A model generated the notes under the pieces. The model was given only the letters and a program-made list of their open reading frames with translations. It did no database searches and had not been told where the DNA came from. A stretch of 64,000 nt of DNA from CAZOVB01 sp964583095 (lineage in GTDB: Bacteria; Planctomycetota; Phycisphaerae; SM23-33), in contig CAZOVB010000023.1 of assembly GCA_964583095.1 (NCBI GenBank), forward strand, positions 1-64,000. The letters are read 5' to 3'. A program made the translations under genes and the position numbers. Shown piece after piece: positions 17,334 through 24,850 of this stretch. Numbering within the stretch: the first letter of the stretch is position 1; each line of letters opens with the position of its first letter.

Positions 17334-18353
17334 ATGGCCGAGAAGGATGCACAACTCTGGAAGCAACTGGACGATGAGGCGGTGCAGTGCGAGCTGTGCG
17401 GCCAGGAGTGTCGCATCGCGGCGGGCCAATACGGCCTGTGTCGGGTGCGCAAGAATGTGGCCGGGGCGCTCAAGACTCTCAACTACGGCAAGCTGGTGGC
17501 GTTGAATGTGGACCCGATCGAGAAGAAGCCTCTTTTCCACTTCCTGCCCGGCAGCAGCAGCCTGTCCATTGCAGCCCCGGGATGCAACTTCCAATGCGAG
17601 TTCTGCCAGAACTGGCAGATCTCCCAACAGCCTCGCGACGGCAAAGGTATCCAAGGCCAGGCGGCCTCGCCCGAGCAGGTGGTCTCGGCGGCAAGGACCT
17701 ACAACTGTCGATCGATCAGTTACACCTACACCGAGCCGACGATTTTTTTCGAGTTCGCCGAAGACTGCTGCGAACTGGCCCACGAGCAAGGCATCCGGAA
17801 CTGCTTCGTATCCAACGGGTTTCTCACTCCCAAGGCCATCGAGCAACTTGCAGGCACGCTCGATGCGATCAACGTGGATCTGAAGTGTTTCTCGGATGAA
17901 ACCTATCGCAGAATCATGAAGGCTTCGCTCGAGCCCGTGCTTACATGCCTGCGCAAGCTGGCCCGGACGGACATCTGGGTGGAGGTGACCACTCTGGTTG
18001 TCCCCGGGATGAACGACAGCAGGGACGAACTTGCTCGCATCGCATCGTTTATCGCCGAGGAAATGTCAACGGACGTTCCATGGCATATCTCGCGGTTTCG
18101 GGGCGAGTATCAGATGGCCGGGAAAGGTTCCACCCCCATTGAAAAGCTCGAGATGGCATCGGAGCTCGGAAAGCAGGCCGGACTCAAGCACGTCTACTGC
18201 GGGAACCTGCATGGCCTGGCCGACGAGAACACCTACTGTCCCTCCTGCAACGAGATGCTGATCGACCGAAGGGGATTCCAGGTCCGACAAAACAACCTGA
18301 CCGATGGCAGGTGCCCCGCTTGCAGCCAGGAGATTGCCGGCGTGTGGAACTAG
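17334..18353 (+). CDS. amrS: AmmeMemoRadiSam-type radical SAM enzyme
   Basis: A 339-residue radical SAM protein related to pyruvate formate-lyase activases, of the AmrS type. The SAM cluster motif is CNFQCEFC (CxxxCxxC) within PGCNFQCEFCQNW. An N-terminal cysteine motif (CELCGQECRIAAGQYGLC) and a C-terminal zinc-ribbon-like pair (CPSCNEMLIDRRGF, RCPACSQE) flank the TIM-barrel. The barrel shows SYTYTEPTIFFEF, INVDLKCFSDETYR and VTTLVVPGMNDS, diagnostic of this family. AmrS usually partners with Memo-like and AMMECR1-like proteins, which are not present here. It uses SAM and a 4Fe-4S cluster in the cytoplasm; its substrate is not established. The spacing of 107 bases to dprA suggests loose co-transcription. 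Confidence 0.88.
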   Translation: MAEKDAQLWKQLDDEAVQCELCGQECRIAAGQYGLCRVRKNVAGALKTLNYGKLVALNVDPIEKKPLFHFLPGSSSLSIAAPGCNFQCEFCQNWQISQQPRDGKGIQGQAASPEQVVSAARTYNCRSISYTYTEPTIFFEFAEDCCELAHEQGIRNCFVSNGFLTPKAIEQLAGTLDAINVDLKCFSDETYRRIMKASLEPVLTCLRKLARTDIWVEVTTLVVPGMNDSRDELARIASFIAEEMSTDVPWHISRFRGEYQMAGKGSTPIEKLEMASELGKQAGLKHVYCGNLHGLADENTYCPSCNEMLIDRRGFQVRQNNLTDGRCPACSQEIAGVWN

Positions 18354-18460
18354 CCTCCCGGGTACCGCCTTGTCAGTCGCCGGTGTTTGTGATACAAGCC
18401 CCGGACAAGACAACGCAGCGGAAACTGGTTCGGGCACGGAGCTCGGGGAGACAGGGCAAC

Positions 18461-19585
18461 ATGGCGTCGGTTCGGGAGTATCTACGGTTTCACCTGGCTG
18501 AGGGAATCGGGCCCATTACATTCCGCCGCATGGTCGAGGCCTTCGGGAGCGTCGATGCGATTCTGAACCATTCGCCGCGAAACTGGCAGGGGGTCCAGGG
18601 GGTCAGCCGAAAACGTGCCCAGGCGATCCTGGATGTCACCGACGAACAGATCGAACAGGAGATCGAGCAGGCCCACCAGGCGGGGGCCCAGGTGTACTGC
18701 TGGGAAGATGCGCAATATCCCTCGGGTCTCAAGAACATCTACGATCCGCCCCCGGTCCTGTACGTCCGAGGGAAGCTCGAAAAGCAGGACGTCTCGGCCA
18801 TCGCGATCGTCGGCTCGCGTCGCTGCACCCACTATGGGCTATCGCAGGCGGATCGTTTCGGCAGACTCCTGGCCACAGCCGGCTTTACCGTCATCTCCGG
18901 CGGGGCCAGGGGAATCGATACCTCGGCCCATCGGGGGGCGGTCGCGGCCGGTGGCAGGACACTGGTGGTGATGGGCTGCGGTCTCGGACATGTCTATCCT
19001 CCCGAGAACGCCGAGTTCTTCGAGGAGATCGTCCAGTCCGGAAACGGAGCAGTGATCAGCGAACTGCCGATGAACTCCCCGGCCCGCAGCGAGAACTTTC
19101 CCAAGCGCAACCGGATCGTCTCGGGGCTTTGCCTGGGGGTGCTGGTGGTCGAGGCAGCCAATCGCAGCGGGGCATTGATTACCGCCAACGTGGCTGTCGA
19201 ACAGGGCAGGAATGTCTTCGCCCTGCCCGGCCAGGTGGACTCGCCGCTGAGCCAGGGCTGCCACAGCCTCATCCGGCAGGGGGTTACGCTGGTGACAAAT
19301 CTGGACGATCTGCTGGAGGACCTCGGGACCGTTGGAGAAAAGATGACACCCGAGCCGGAGGAAACGGACATCCCGGCCCGGCTGCCTGAGCTCTCGGCCG
19401 AAGAAACGCGCGTTGTGGAATGCCTGGCCGGCGGGGCCATGCAACTGGACGACCTGGCTCGACGGGCGGAGATTTCCAGCGGCAAGGCGGCCTCGCTGCT
19501 GACCATGCTGCTGCTCAAGGGGGTTGTCGAGCAGAGGCCCGGGAACGTTTTCGCCCGTAAGAAGTGGGTTTCACTGGAGTCCTGA
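18461..19585 (+). CDS. dprA: DNA-processing protein DprA
   Basis: A 374-residue DprA/Smf protein, the loader of RecA onto incoming single-stranded DNA in natural transformation. The N-terminal SAM/HhH part contains AEGIGPITFRRMVEAFG. The Rossmann-like core has AIVGSRRCTHYG, SGGARGIDTSAHRGA, GCGLGHVYPPEN and SENFPKRNRIVSGL, then RSGALITANVAVEQGR and LPGQVDSPLSQGCH. A C-terminal winged-helix domain (about 315-370) ends in KKWVSLES. I chose the ATG at 18461 because AGGGCAAC precedes it and it matches the family N terminus; the frame stays open upstream to 18311 inside the amrS gene. Length and motifs are complete. No other competence gene is visible in the window. Confidence 0.95.
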   Translation: MASVREYLRFHLAEGIGPITFRRMVEAFGSVDAILNHSPRNWQGVQGVSRKRAQAILDVTDEQIEQEIEQAHQAGAQVYCWEDAQYPSGLKNIYDPPPVLYVRGKLEKQDVSAIAIVGSRRCTHYGLSQADRFGRLLATAGFTVISGGARGIDTSAHRGAVAAGGRTLVVMGCGLGHVYPPENAEFFEEIVQSGNGAVISELPMNSPARSENFPKRNRIVSGLCLGVLVVEAANRSGALITANVAVEQGRNVFALPGQVDSPLSQGCHSLIRQGVTLVTNLDDLLEDLGTVGEKMTPEPEETDIPARLPELSAEETRVVECLAGGAMQLDDLARRAEISSGKAASLLTMLLLKGVVEQRPGNVFARKKWVSLES

Positions 19586-19630
19586 TCTGCTGGTTGGATT
19601 TATCTTGAGGCCCTGTGGTAGGCTGGTGGC

Positions 19631-20674
19631 ATGACGAACGCTTGCAGTCCATTTGCGCTTGGCGGCCTTGCGGTTCCCGGAAGGGTGATTTTGGCTCCGA
19701 TGGCCGGGTATACCGACCTGGCCTACCGACTGACCTGCCGACGGCTGGGCGCGCCCCTGACAGCCAGCGAGATGATTCTGGACAAGTCCCTGCTTCGGCC
19801 CGGCAAGCTCCGCAACCGCCTGGCCATGACCGACCCGGAAGATGCGCCGGTGGTGGGACAGTTGATCGGCAACGATCCGGAATCCCTGGCCTCGGCGGCC
19901 AGGCTGATGGTCCGGATCGGCTTTGACGTGGTGGATTTGAACTTCGCCTGTCCGGTCCGAAAAGCTCTTGCGCGCCGGCGCGGGGGTCACCTGATGCGGG
20001 ATCCGGACCTGGCCGGCCAGATCCTCCGGGCCGTGGCAGAAGCGGTAGACGTTCCCGTCACCGTCAAGCTGCGAATGCGTTTCGCCCAGGAGGGGGACAA
20101 TGGGAATTTCTATCGCATTGCCGAGTCGGCTTACGAGGCAGGCTGCGTTGCGGTGGCGGTTCACGGGCGCAGCGTGGAAGCCCGCTACAGTGGCCCGGCC
20201 GACTGGGAGTTTCTCACCCGGGCCAAGGAGCACTTCACCGATCGGACACTGATCGGCTCGGGGGATGTCCGCAATGCACAACGCGCCATCGACATGCTCG
20301 AGCAGACAGGGGTCGATGCCGTCCTGGCCGCCCGGGGTGCCCTGGGCAACCCCTGGTTCTTCGCACAGGTGCAGGACATGGCAGCGGGCAGAGCGGCCAG
20401 GCGCCCGGGGCTGGCCCAGCAGAAGCAGGTGATGCTCGAACACTACCGCATGGCCGAGGCGATCTACGGCCCGCGGCGCACAGCCATGCACATGCGGAAG
20501 TTCGGCATTAAATATGCCCGGATGCACACGCGACCCAAGCTCTTGCGGATAGCCTTTGTGAAGGTCAGCAGCGCCCAGGACTGGCAACGGGTTCTGGATA
20601 CCTATTACACCGATCAGTACGAGAAGCTCGGATTCCCGCCCGGAAACGTTCCCGACGCCGAGGGCCTGGTCTGA
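19631..20674 (+). CDS. dusB: tRNA-dihydrouridine synthase
   Basis: A 347-residue FMN-dependent tRNA-dihydrouridine synthase that reduces uridines in the tRNA D-loop. The TIM barrel begins VILAPMAGYTDLAYRLTCRR. It has VGQLIGNDPESLASAARLM, DLNFACPVRKALARRRGGHL with the catalytic Cys, KLRMRF, VHGRSVEARYSGPADW, IGSGDVRNAQ and AARGALGNPWFF, all characteristic. The C-terminal 90 residues form the helical tRNA-binding domain. The usual glycine-rich stretch after the catalytic Cys is modified to RRRGGH. It follows dprA by 45 bases on the same strand. The Dus family is certain; the DusB subgroup is my best match. Confidence 0.92.
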   Translation: MTNACSPFALGGLAVPGRVILAPMAGYTDLAYRLTCRRLGAPLTASEMILDKSLLRPGKLRNRLAMTDPEDAPVVGQLIGNDPESLASAARLMVRIGFDVVDLNFACPVRKALARRRGGHLMRDPDLAGQILRAVAEAVDVPVTVKLRMRFAQEGDNGNFYRIAESAYEAGCVAVAVHGRSVEARYSGPADWEFLTRAKEHFTDRTLIGSGDVRNAQRAIDMLEQTGVDAVLAARGALGNPWFFAQVQDMAAGRAARRPGLAQQKQVMLEHYRMAEAIYGPRRTAMHMRKFGIKYARMHTRPKLLRIAFVKVSSAQDWQRVLDTYYTDQYEKLGFPPGNVPDAEGLV

Positions 20675-20699
20675 GGCGAACCGGTTCGGGGCGGGCCGG

Positions 20700-21335
20700 T
20701 CACTTCTCGTGGTTCTGCCACCTGCGCATCCCGAACCACAGGAACAGCCAGCGGGGCAGGAAGGGCCTGGCCACCAGCTCGCCGGCCTCTTCGGGAATCG
20801 GCTCTTGTTTTGCCAGGGCAGCGGCAGCCTGCTGGAATCCGGCCCGGGCATGTCGGGCCATGGCGCCCAGATCTTCCAGGTCCTTGCCGTCGATCATTTC
20901 GCTCATGCCCAGCGACAGCCCACCGCGGTAGGCCAGGGACGCCCGGCGGGCAAACTGCTTGACAAAGGGCAGTGCGTTGCGGGCAGCCGAGGCCTCGGGC
21001 ATCCCGCAATTGACGATGGCCGCCAAGGCGCCGGTATCCATCGACCGGGCCTGGCGGTGTCGGTACAACTGCTCCATCAGATAGATCACCGGGGCCGGGG
21101 GAGAGTCCATGTAGAGTCCGAAGGACAGGACGATCAGGTCAGCGCGGTCCGCGGCGTCGAACAGCCCGGCCATGCGCTTCGGATCGCCGACCCGCGAAAC
21201 GATCCGCATGGTTTCGCTGTCCCACCCGAGCCTGGCCATCTGTTCGCACAGGTAGCCTCCGAGGATCTCGCTGGCAGAGCCGACCGGTTTGGCGCTGCCG
21301 ATAATCAACAGGACGCGGGGCCGGGTCTCATTCAT
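20700..21335 (-). CDS. Flavodoxin-fold NAD(P)H-dependent oxidoreductase-like protein
   Basis: A 211-residue protein with an N-terminal flavodoxin-like fold. RVLLIIGSAKPVGSASEILG gives the first strand and an FMN phosphate loop. ADLIVLSFGLYMDSPPAPVI is the second flavin-binding loop, and AAIVNCGMPEASAARNAL resembles the strand-4 region of multimeric flavodoxins. The last 50 residues are less typical and end with an aromatic stretch (RWLFLWFGMRRW) that could touch the membrane. The start codon overlaps the stop of the upstream flavoprotein gene in an ATGA arrangement, so the two are translationally coupled. Together they may form a paired reductase; partner and substrate are unknown. Confidence 0.75.
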   Translation of the reverse strand: MNETRPRVLLIIGSAKPVGSASEILGGYLCEQMARLGWDSETMRIVSRVGDPKRMAGLFDAADRADLIVLSFGLYMDSPPAPVIYLMEQLYRHRQARSMDTGALAAIVNCGMPEASAARNALPFVKQFARRASLAYRGGLSLGMSEMIDGKDLEDLGAMARHARAGFQQAAAALAKQEPIPEEAGELVARPFLPRWLFLWFGMRRWQNHEK

Positions 21336-21895
21336 CGCTGGGTCTCCAGGGCTGAAAGGGTCCGCTGGAGTTGCGAGAGAAAGCTCTCTGCTTCGGCATC
21401 GGCCTGGGTGACCATCGAGGCATAGCTGGCCGAGTGATAGTTCACGGCGTTACGCTTGACCAGCGAGAGGAACATCGAGGCCTCGCTCTGGTCCTCCTGC
21501 GTCTGGACGCCGATGCCCAGAAGTGCGGCAAATTCCTGGTAAGCCGAAGGCTCCTGACCCGGGAGGAAATACGGGGCCAGGTCCGGAAGCAGGCGGTCTA
21601 TCGCCTTCTTGAGCTGCCAGCCGTATCCGCCGAAGACCACGGGCGTCAACAGGACCAGCAGGTCGGCCTTTCGGGCTTCCTGGGCCAGGTCATAGCCGTC
21701 GTCGCGGACTACACACTGGCCGCCGTTGGTCGTCCAACAACCGAAACACCCCGTGCAGAAGGCGATGTCCATGTCGCGAAGGGCAAAGAGCTTCGTCTGC
21801 ATGCCCTGGTTTCTCAGGGCCTTTGCGACCGGCAGGGCGAGTGTGTCCGTGGCGTCGCCGGCTTCATACGCTCCGTTGAGAAGGTACGCTTTCAT
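21332..21895 (-). CDS. Flavodoxin family protein with Cys motif (NADPH-dependent FMN reductase-like)
   Basis: A 187-residue flavodoxin-fold protein resembling iron-sulfur flavoproteins and NADPH-dependent FMN reductases. The N terminus MKAYLLNGAYEAGDATDTLA matches the FMN loop strand. FCTGCFGCWTTNGGQCVVRDD is a CxxCxxC-type motif with a fourth Cys, as in iron-sulfur flavoproteins. DLLVLLTPVVFGGYGWQLKKAIDRL is the second flavin region. I prefer the ATG at 21895, preceded by AGGA at 7 bases; an in-frame ATG at 21940 would add 15 residues but lacks a ribosome-binding site. A possible -10 box lies just upstream. Its stop overlaps the next flavodoxin gene. It may supply electrons to, or exchange them with, that partner. 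Confidence 0.75.
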   Translation of the reverse strand: MKAYLLNGAYEAGDATDTLALPVAKALRNQGMQTKLFALRDMDIAFCTGCFGCWTTNGGQCVVRDDGYDLAQEARKADLLVLLTPVVFGGYGWQLKKAIDRLLPDLAPYFLPGQEPSAYQEFAALLGIGVQTQEDQSEASMFLSLVKRNAVNYHSASYASMVTQADAEAESFLSQLQRTLSALETQR

Positions 21896-21943
21896 CCGCT
21901 GTTCCTGGTCGAAGGTCAAGGGGGCAACCTGGCTTTCCATCAC

Positions 21944-21949
21944 ATTATA
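21944..21949 (-). promoter_or_regulatory. Possible -10 element of the flavodoxin pair
   Basis: A perfect TATAAT on the minus strand lies 49 bases upstream of the preferred start codon at 21895. No convincing -35 hexamer is seen 16-18 bases upstream. If used, transcription would begin near 21937, downstream of the alternative ATG at 21940, which favours the shorter protein. Confidence 0.3.
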
Positions 21950-22101
21950 GGTGCGCCCAGGCCCTGGAGCATCGACTGGCCGAGGGCGAACGTAACATTT
22001 GCGCAACAGGGCATATAAGAACGAACGTTTTGCCCACTTTCATGGTCAAATACACCGATGACAGTTCCGCTTCCCTTTAACCCATGGTAAGGAGAATCAA
22101 G

Positions 22102-22722
22102 ATGAGCAAAACCCAATGGTTCACGATTGTACTAGTGGCTTTGTGCACCTGCACGCTGACGCTGGGGGTCTTCTGGCCAACGTCGCTGGTGGCCCGGGAG
22201 GAAACGCCCCAGGCCCAGACGCCCCCGATGGTTCTGGAAGCAGGCAAGGCCCGGATCACGGTTACCGCCAACGACAAGGCAATCGAGGCCGGCAAGGCCG
22301 CCGAGTTCACCCTCCACGCCGTCAACCCCGGCTCCGAGGCGTGCAGGGTGGAACTGGGCATGAGCCTCAAATCCCCCGGGGTCATCAGCCCGTGGGCCCG
22401 GATGATCCCTGTGCCCGTGCAAGTCTGGAGCAAGCAGCTCGTCTTGGAGCTCCAGCCGGGACAGGAAGTCACGCAGGTGATCAAGACCGAGCTGGTACCG
22501 GACCTGGCCGCACAGCATACGCTGACGTTGGCAGCCGGCCAGAAGCAGATCCAGGCCTGGGCCCTGGCCCCGAAGGTGCTTGTGGACCCCAATGGGAACC
22601 GGATGGACCTCCGGGGTGCAATCAGAGCCGCCAACAGACAGACAGGACAGGAGAATGTCCGAGTCGTTGATCTTCAGGCCGAGCCGGCCGGCCAGGTCGC
22701 AGTCCGCACCGGCAACGAATGA
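22102..22722 (+). CDS. Secreted or membrane-anchored protein of unknown function
   Basis: A 206-residue protein I do not recognise. It starts with a hydrophobic signal segment (FTIVLVALCTCTLTLGVFW). The rest reads like a beta-sandwich: ARITVTANDKAIEAGKAAEF, KQLVLELQPGQEVTQVIKTE and LTLAAGQKQIQAWALAP, comparable to an immunoglobulin-like or CARDB-type domain. The ATG at 22102 is preceded by AAGGAG at 8 bases; an upstream in-frame ATG (22084) precedes that ribosome-binding site and is unlikely. Its stop overlaps the next start (ATGA), so it is coupled to the agmatine-deiminase-like gene. It may be an extracytoplasmic partner of that protein. Confidence 0.7.
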   Translation: MSKTQWFTIVLVALCTCTLTLGVFWPTSLVAREETPQAQTPPMVLEAGKARITVTANDKAIEAGKAAEFTLHAVNPGSEACRVELGMSLKSPGVISPWARMIPVPVQVWSKQLVLELQPGQEVTQVIKTELVPDLAAQHTLTLAAGQKQIQAWALAPKVLVDPNGNRMDLRGAIRAANRQTGQENVRVVDLQAEPAGQVAVRTGNE

Positions 22723-23849
22723 AAAGCAGATCCGTCATTTTCGGCGCATCCCTGGGCCTGATGGCGGCCGGGCTGGTTCTGGCCCTGTTGCCCTCAGGCC
22801 CGGCGCGCCATGGCGACATCGCTCGCGGCGAACTGCTCTGCGACGCCGAGGGGGCCTTCGAGCAACTGGTGATCCAGTACCGCAGGGAGGCTGCCGCGAT
22901 CTCCGCGCCGGTCTACCGCAATTTCCTGCCCCTGCTTTCGTCGGAGGTAAGAGTGCTTGTGGTCTGCCCGGCCAGGGAGGATTTCGAGGATCTTCGCCGT
23001 CGCGTCGGCTGGCTTTTCTGCAGTCTTGAGCCGCTCGTAACGGGTCACGAGATGACCACCTGGAGCCGGGATCGCTGGCTGGCGTTGAGCCAGGACGGAG
23101 ATGGCATCTGCCTGCTCACAGCGCGGGGCGAGGACGGCCAGGATGCCTGGCCCCAGAGAAAAGGCGACGGAAGGATCGCGTTTGATATTGCTCAAAGACT
23201 CAGGGCCGAGGGCGTCACCGCGGCCCGCAGTGAACTGAAGTTCGACGGCGGCGACTTCGTGGCCTTGCCGGATCGCATCCTGGTCACCCGGCGGGTGCTT
23301 GCGGGCAACCTGGCCCTGGGGATCCACTCGAAACGGGAGGTCCTCGACCTGCTGGAGGCACATCTGGGTCGCCGCGTTGTGGTCCTGGCCGATGCTCCGG
23401 ATCATCACATGGGCATCTATCTGATGGCGGCCGGGGAGGGCAGGGTGGTTGTGGCTGATCCTTCTCTGGGCGAGGGTCTCATCCCCGCAGGCGTACTGGA
23501 AGAACTCATGCCCGGGGGCCTGGCCGAGGGCAGCCTTGTGCAGAAGCAACTCGACGCCGTGGCGGATCAGCTCCGAGCCGAGGGGCTGGATGTCTTCCGG
23601 ATGCCGGTAGTGGCCGGGCGGGACGGACGGACCTGGATGACGCCACTGAATGTGGTTCTGGAAAACGCCGGCCGTTCCGGCTCCGTAGTCTACATGCCTG
23701 TCTACGAGGGGGCCGATCGCCTGAATGAAGCGGGCAGGCGGGTGTGGCGGTCGCTGGGCTATGAAGTCCGGGAGGTGGATTGCACCAGCGCGTATCGTCA
23801 TTTCGGATCCCTGCGCTGCCTGGTGAATGTCCTGCGCCGCGGGGGATGA
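22719..23849 (+). CDS. Membrane-anchored agmatine deiminase/PAD-like protein
   Basis: A 376-residue protein whose core resembles the agmatine deiminase branch of the guanidino-modifying (PAD/amidinotransferase) superfamily. Matching elements are WSRD (115-118, the family W-x-R-D), LKFDGGDF (173-180), DHHMG (228-232, at the H-x-D/M position), TPLNVVLEN (308-316) and GSLRCLVNVL, where C367 sits at the catalytic cysteine position. An N-terminal hydrophobic helix (SVIFGASLGLMAAGLVLALL) suggests export or anchoring, which is unusual because agmatine deiminases are normally cytoplasmic. It is translationally coupled to the preceding secreted protein. A hydrolase acting on an extracytoplasmic guanidino compound is inferred; substrate unknown. 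Confidence 0.65.
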   Translation: MKSRSVIFGASLGLMAAGLVLALLPSGPARHGDIARGELLCDAEGAFEQLVIQYRREAAAISAPVYRNFLPLLSSEVRVLVVCPAREDFEDLRRRVGWLFCSLEPLVTGHEMTTWSRDRWLALSQDGDGICLLTARGEDGQDAWPQRKGDGRIAFDIAQRLRAEGVTAARSELKFDGGDFVALPDRILVTRRVLAGNLALGIHSKREVLDLLEAHLGRRVVVLADAPDHHMGIYLMAAGEGRVVVADPSLGEGLIPAGVLEELMPGGLAEGSLVQKQLDAVADQLRAEGLDVFRMPVVAGRDGRTWMTPLNVVLENAGRSGSVVYMPVYEGADRLNEAGRRVWRSLGYEVREVDCTSAYRHFGSLRCLVNVLRRGG

Positions 23850-23911
23850 CTCTTTGTCCTGACAAGGCCTGCAGGTATACTTCCGGTGGAGTCTAAACCG
23901 GCAGGCGGCGA

Positions 23912-24592
23912 ATGCTTTTTGATACGAATTTCTGGCGACGGGTCAACTACGCGGTGTTGGCCCCGATCTACGATCGCATCGCGGGCGGCTTTGACGGGGC
24001 CCGGAGACGGTCGATCGACTTGGCTCGGATCCAACCCGGCCGGCGCGTATTGCTGCTCGGCGCGGGAACCGGGCTGGACCTTCCCCTCCTGCCGGCGGGG
24101 GCGTCGTACACCGCCGTCGATCTTTCGGGCCCGATGCTTGCACGACTGGAACAGCGCGCCCGAGCCCTGGAGTTGCCGATCGAGATCCACAAGGCCGACG
24201 CCATGGACCTGCCCTTTGATTCCGAAAGCTTCGACGTGGTCCTGCTGCACCTGATCGCCTCGGTGGTACCCGATGCGCGGGCATGCATGGCCGAGGCGGC
24301 CAGGGTTCTGACCCCGCAGGGCAGGGCGATGGTCCTGGACAAGTTCCTGCCCGAATCGCGAGGCAAAGCGATGATGGTGCGCCTGGTACATCCGCTTGCG
24401 AGTTTCTTGGGCACCGGGCTTAAGCTCACCCGGCAGGATGTGCTGCTGGATGGCCGATTCCACCTCGAACACGAAGAAGCCGGCGCCCTGGGAGGCCTCT
24501 GGAAGATCTTCTCGCTGCGCCGGATGGAGCAGGGCGAGGGGTATGATGATTTTCGCGCCTGGCAGCCTGCAGCGCTCCCTTTCCTGCTCTAG
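23912..24592 (+). CDS. Class I SAM-dependent methyltransferase
   Basis: A 226-residue Rossmann-fold methyltransferase. Motif I is VLLLGAGTGLDLPLL. The acidic residue after strand 2 is in YTAVDLSGPMLARL. Motif II-like ADAMDLPFDSESFDVVLLHL and motif III-like AARVLTPQGRAMVLDKFLP follow in the expected order. The arrangement resembles UbiE/MenG and phospholipid N-methyltransferases, and the N-terminal FWRRVNYAVLAPIYDRIAG would suit a membrane-associated enzyme with a lipid substrate. This is suggestive only. It sits alone on the plus strand, its stop sharing a CTAG with the convergent small gene. Confidence 0.88.
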   Translation: MLFDTNFWRRVNYAVLAPIYDRIAGGFDGARRRSIDLARIQPGRRVLLLGAGTGLDLPLLPAGASYTAVDLSGPMLARLEQRARALELPIEIHKADAMDLPFDSESFDVVLLHLIASVVPDARACMAEAARVLTPQGRAMVLDKFLPESRGKAMMVRLVHPLASFLGTGLKLTRQDVLLDGRFHLEHEEAGALGGLWKIFSLRRMEQGEGYDDFRAWQPAALPFLL

Positions 24593-24819
24593 ATCGGCTC
24601 CATCGTGACGCGGATCTCGCCACTGATCGCTTCGGGGTGGATCAGCCCAAGGCGATACAGCGTTACATTTCCGAAGGAATAGTCCATATTCTCGCGGACG
24701 TTCAGCTCGGCCCGGAGATCCCCGGACCACTGCAGGCGGAGCTTGCCGCCCCGGCCGGTGTAGATCGCATCGGTCTGCGTGACTTCCGGCTCGATAAGAC
24801 TCACGAGCACGGAAGCCAA
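24589..24819 (-). CDS. Small hypothetical protein downstream of araA
   Basis: A possible 76-residue protein that I do not recognise. It starts with TTG at 24819 (a GTG three codons later is an alternative), 31 bases after the araA stop on the same strand. The residue pattern (GRGGKLRLQWSGDLRAELNV, SFGNVTLYRLGL, GEIRVTM) looks like an all-beta domain rather than random sequence. No good ribosome-binding site is seen, and its stop overlaps the convergent methyltransferase stop. It could also be a chance frame. Confidence 0.4.
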   Translation of the reverse strand: MASVLVSLIEPEVTQTDAIYTGRGGKLRLQWSGDLRAELNVRENMDYSFGNVTLYRLGLIHPEAISGEIRVTMEPI

Positions 24820-24850
24820 AGCCTGCGGCGCGCAGGCGAAGAAGCCGGTA

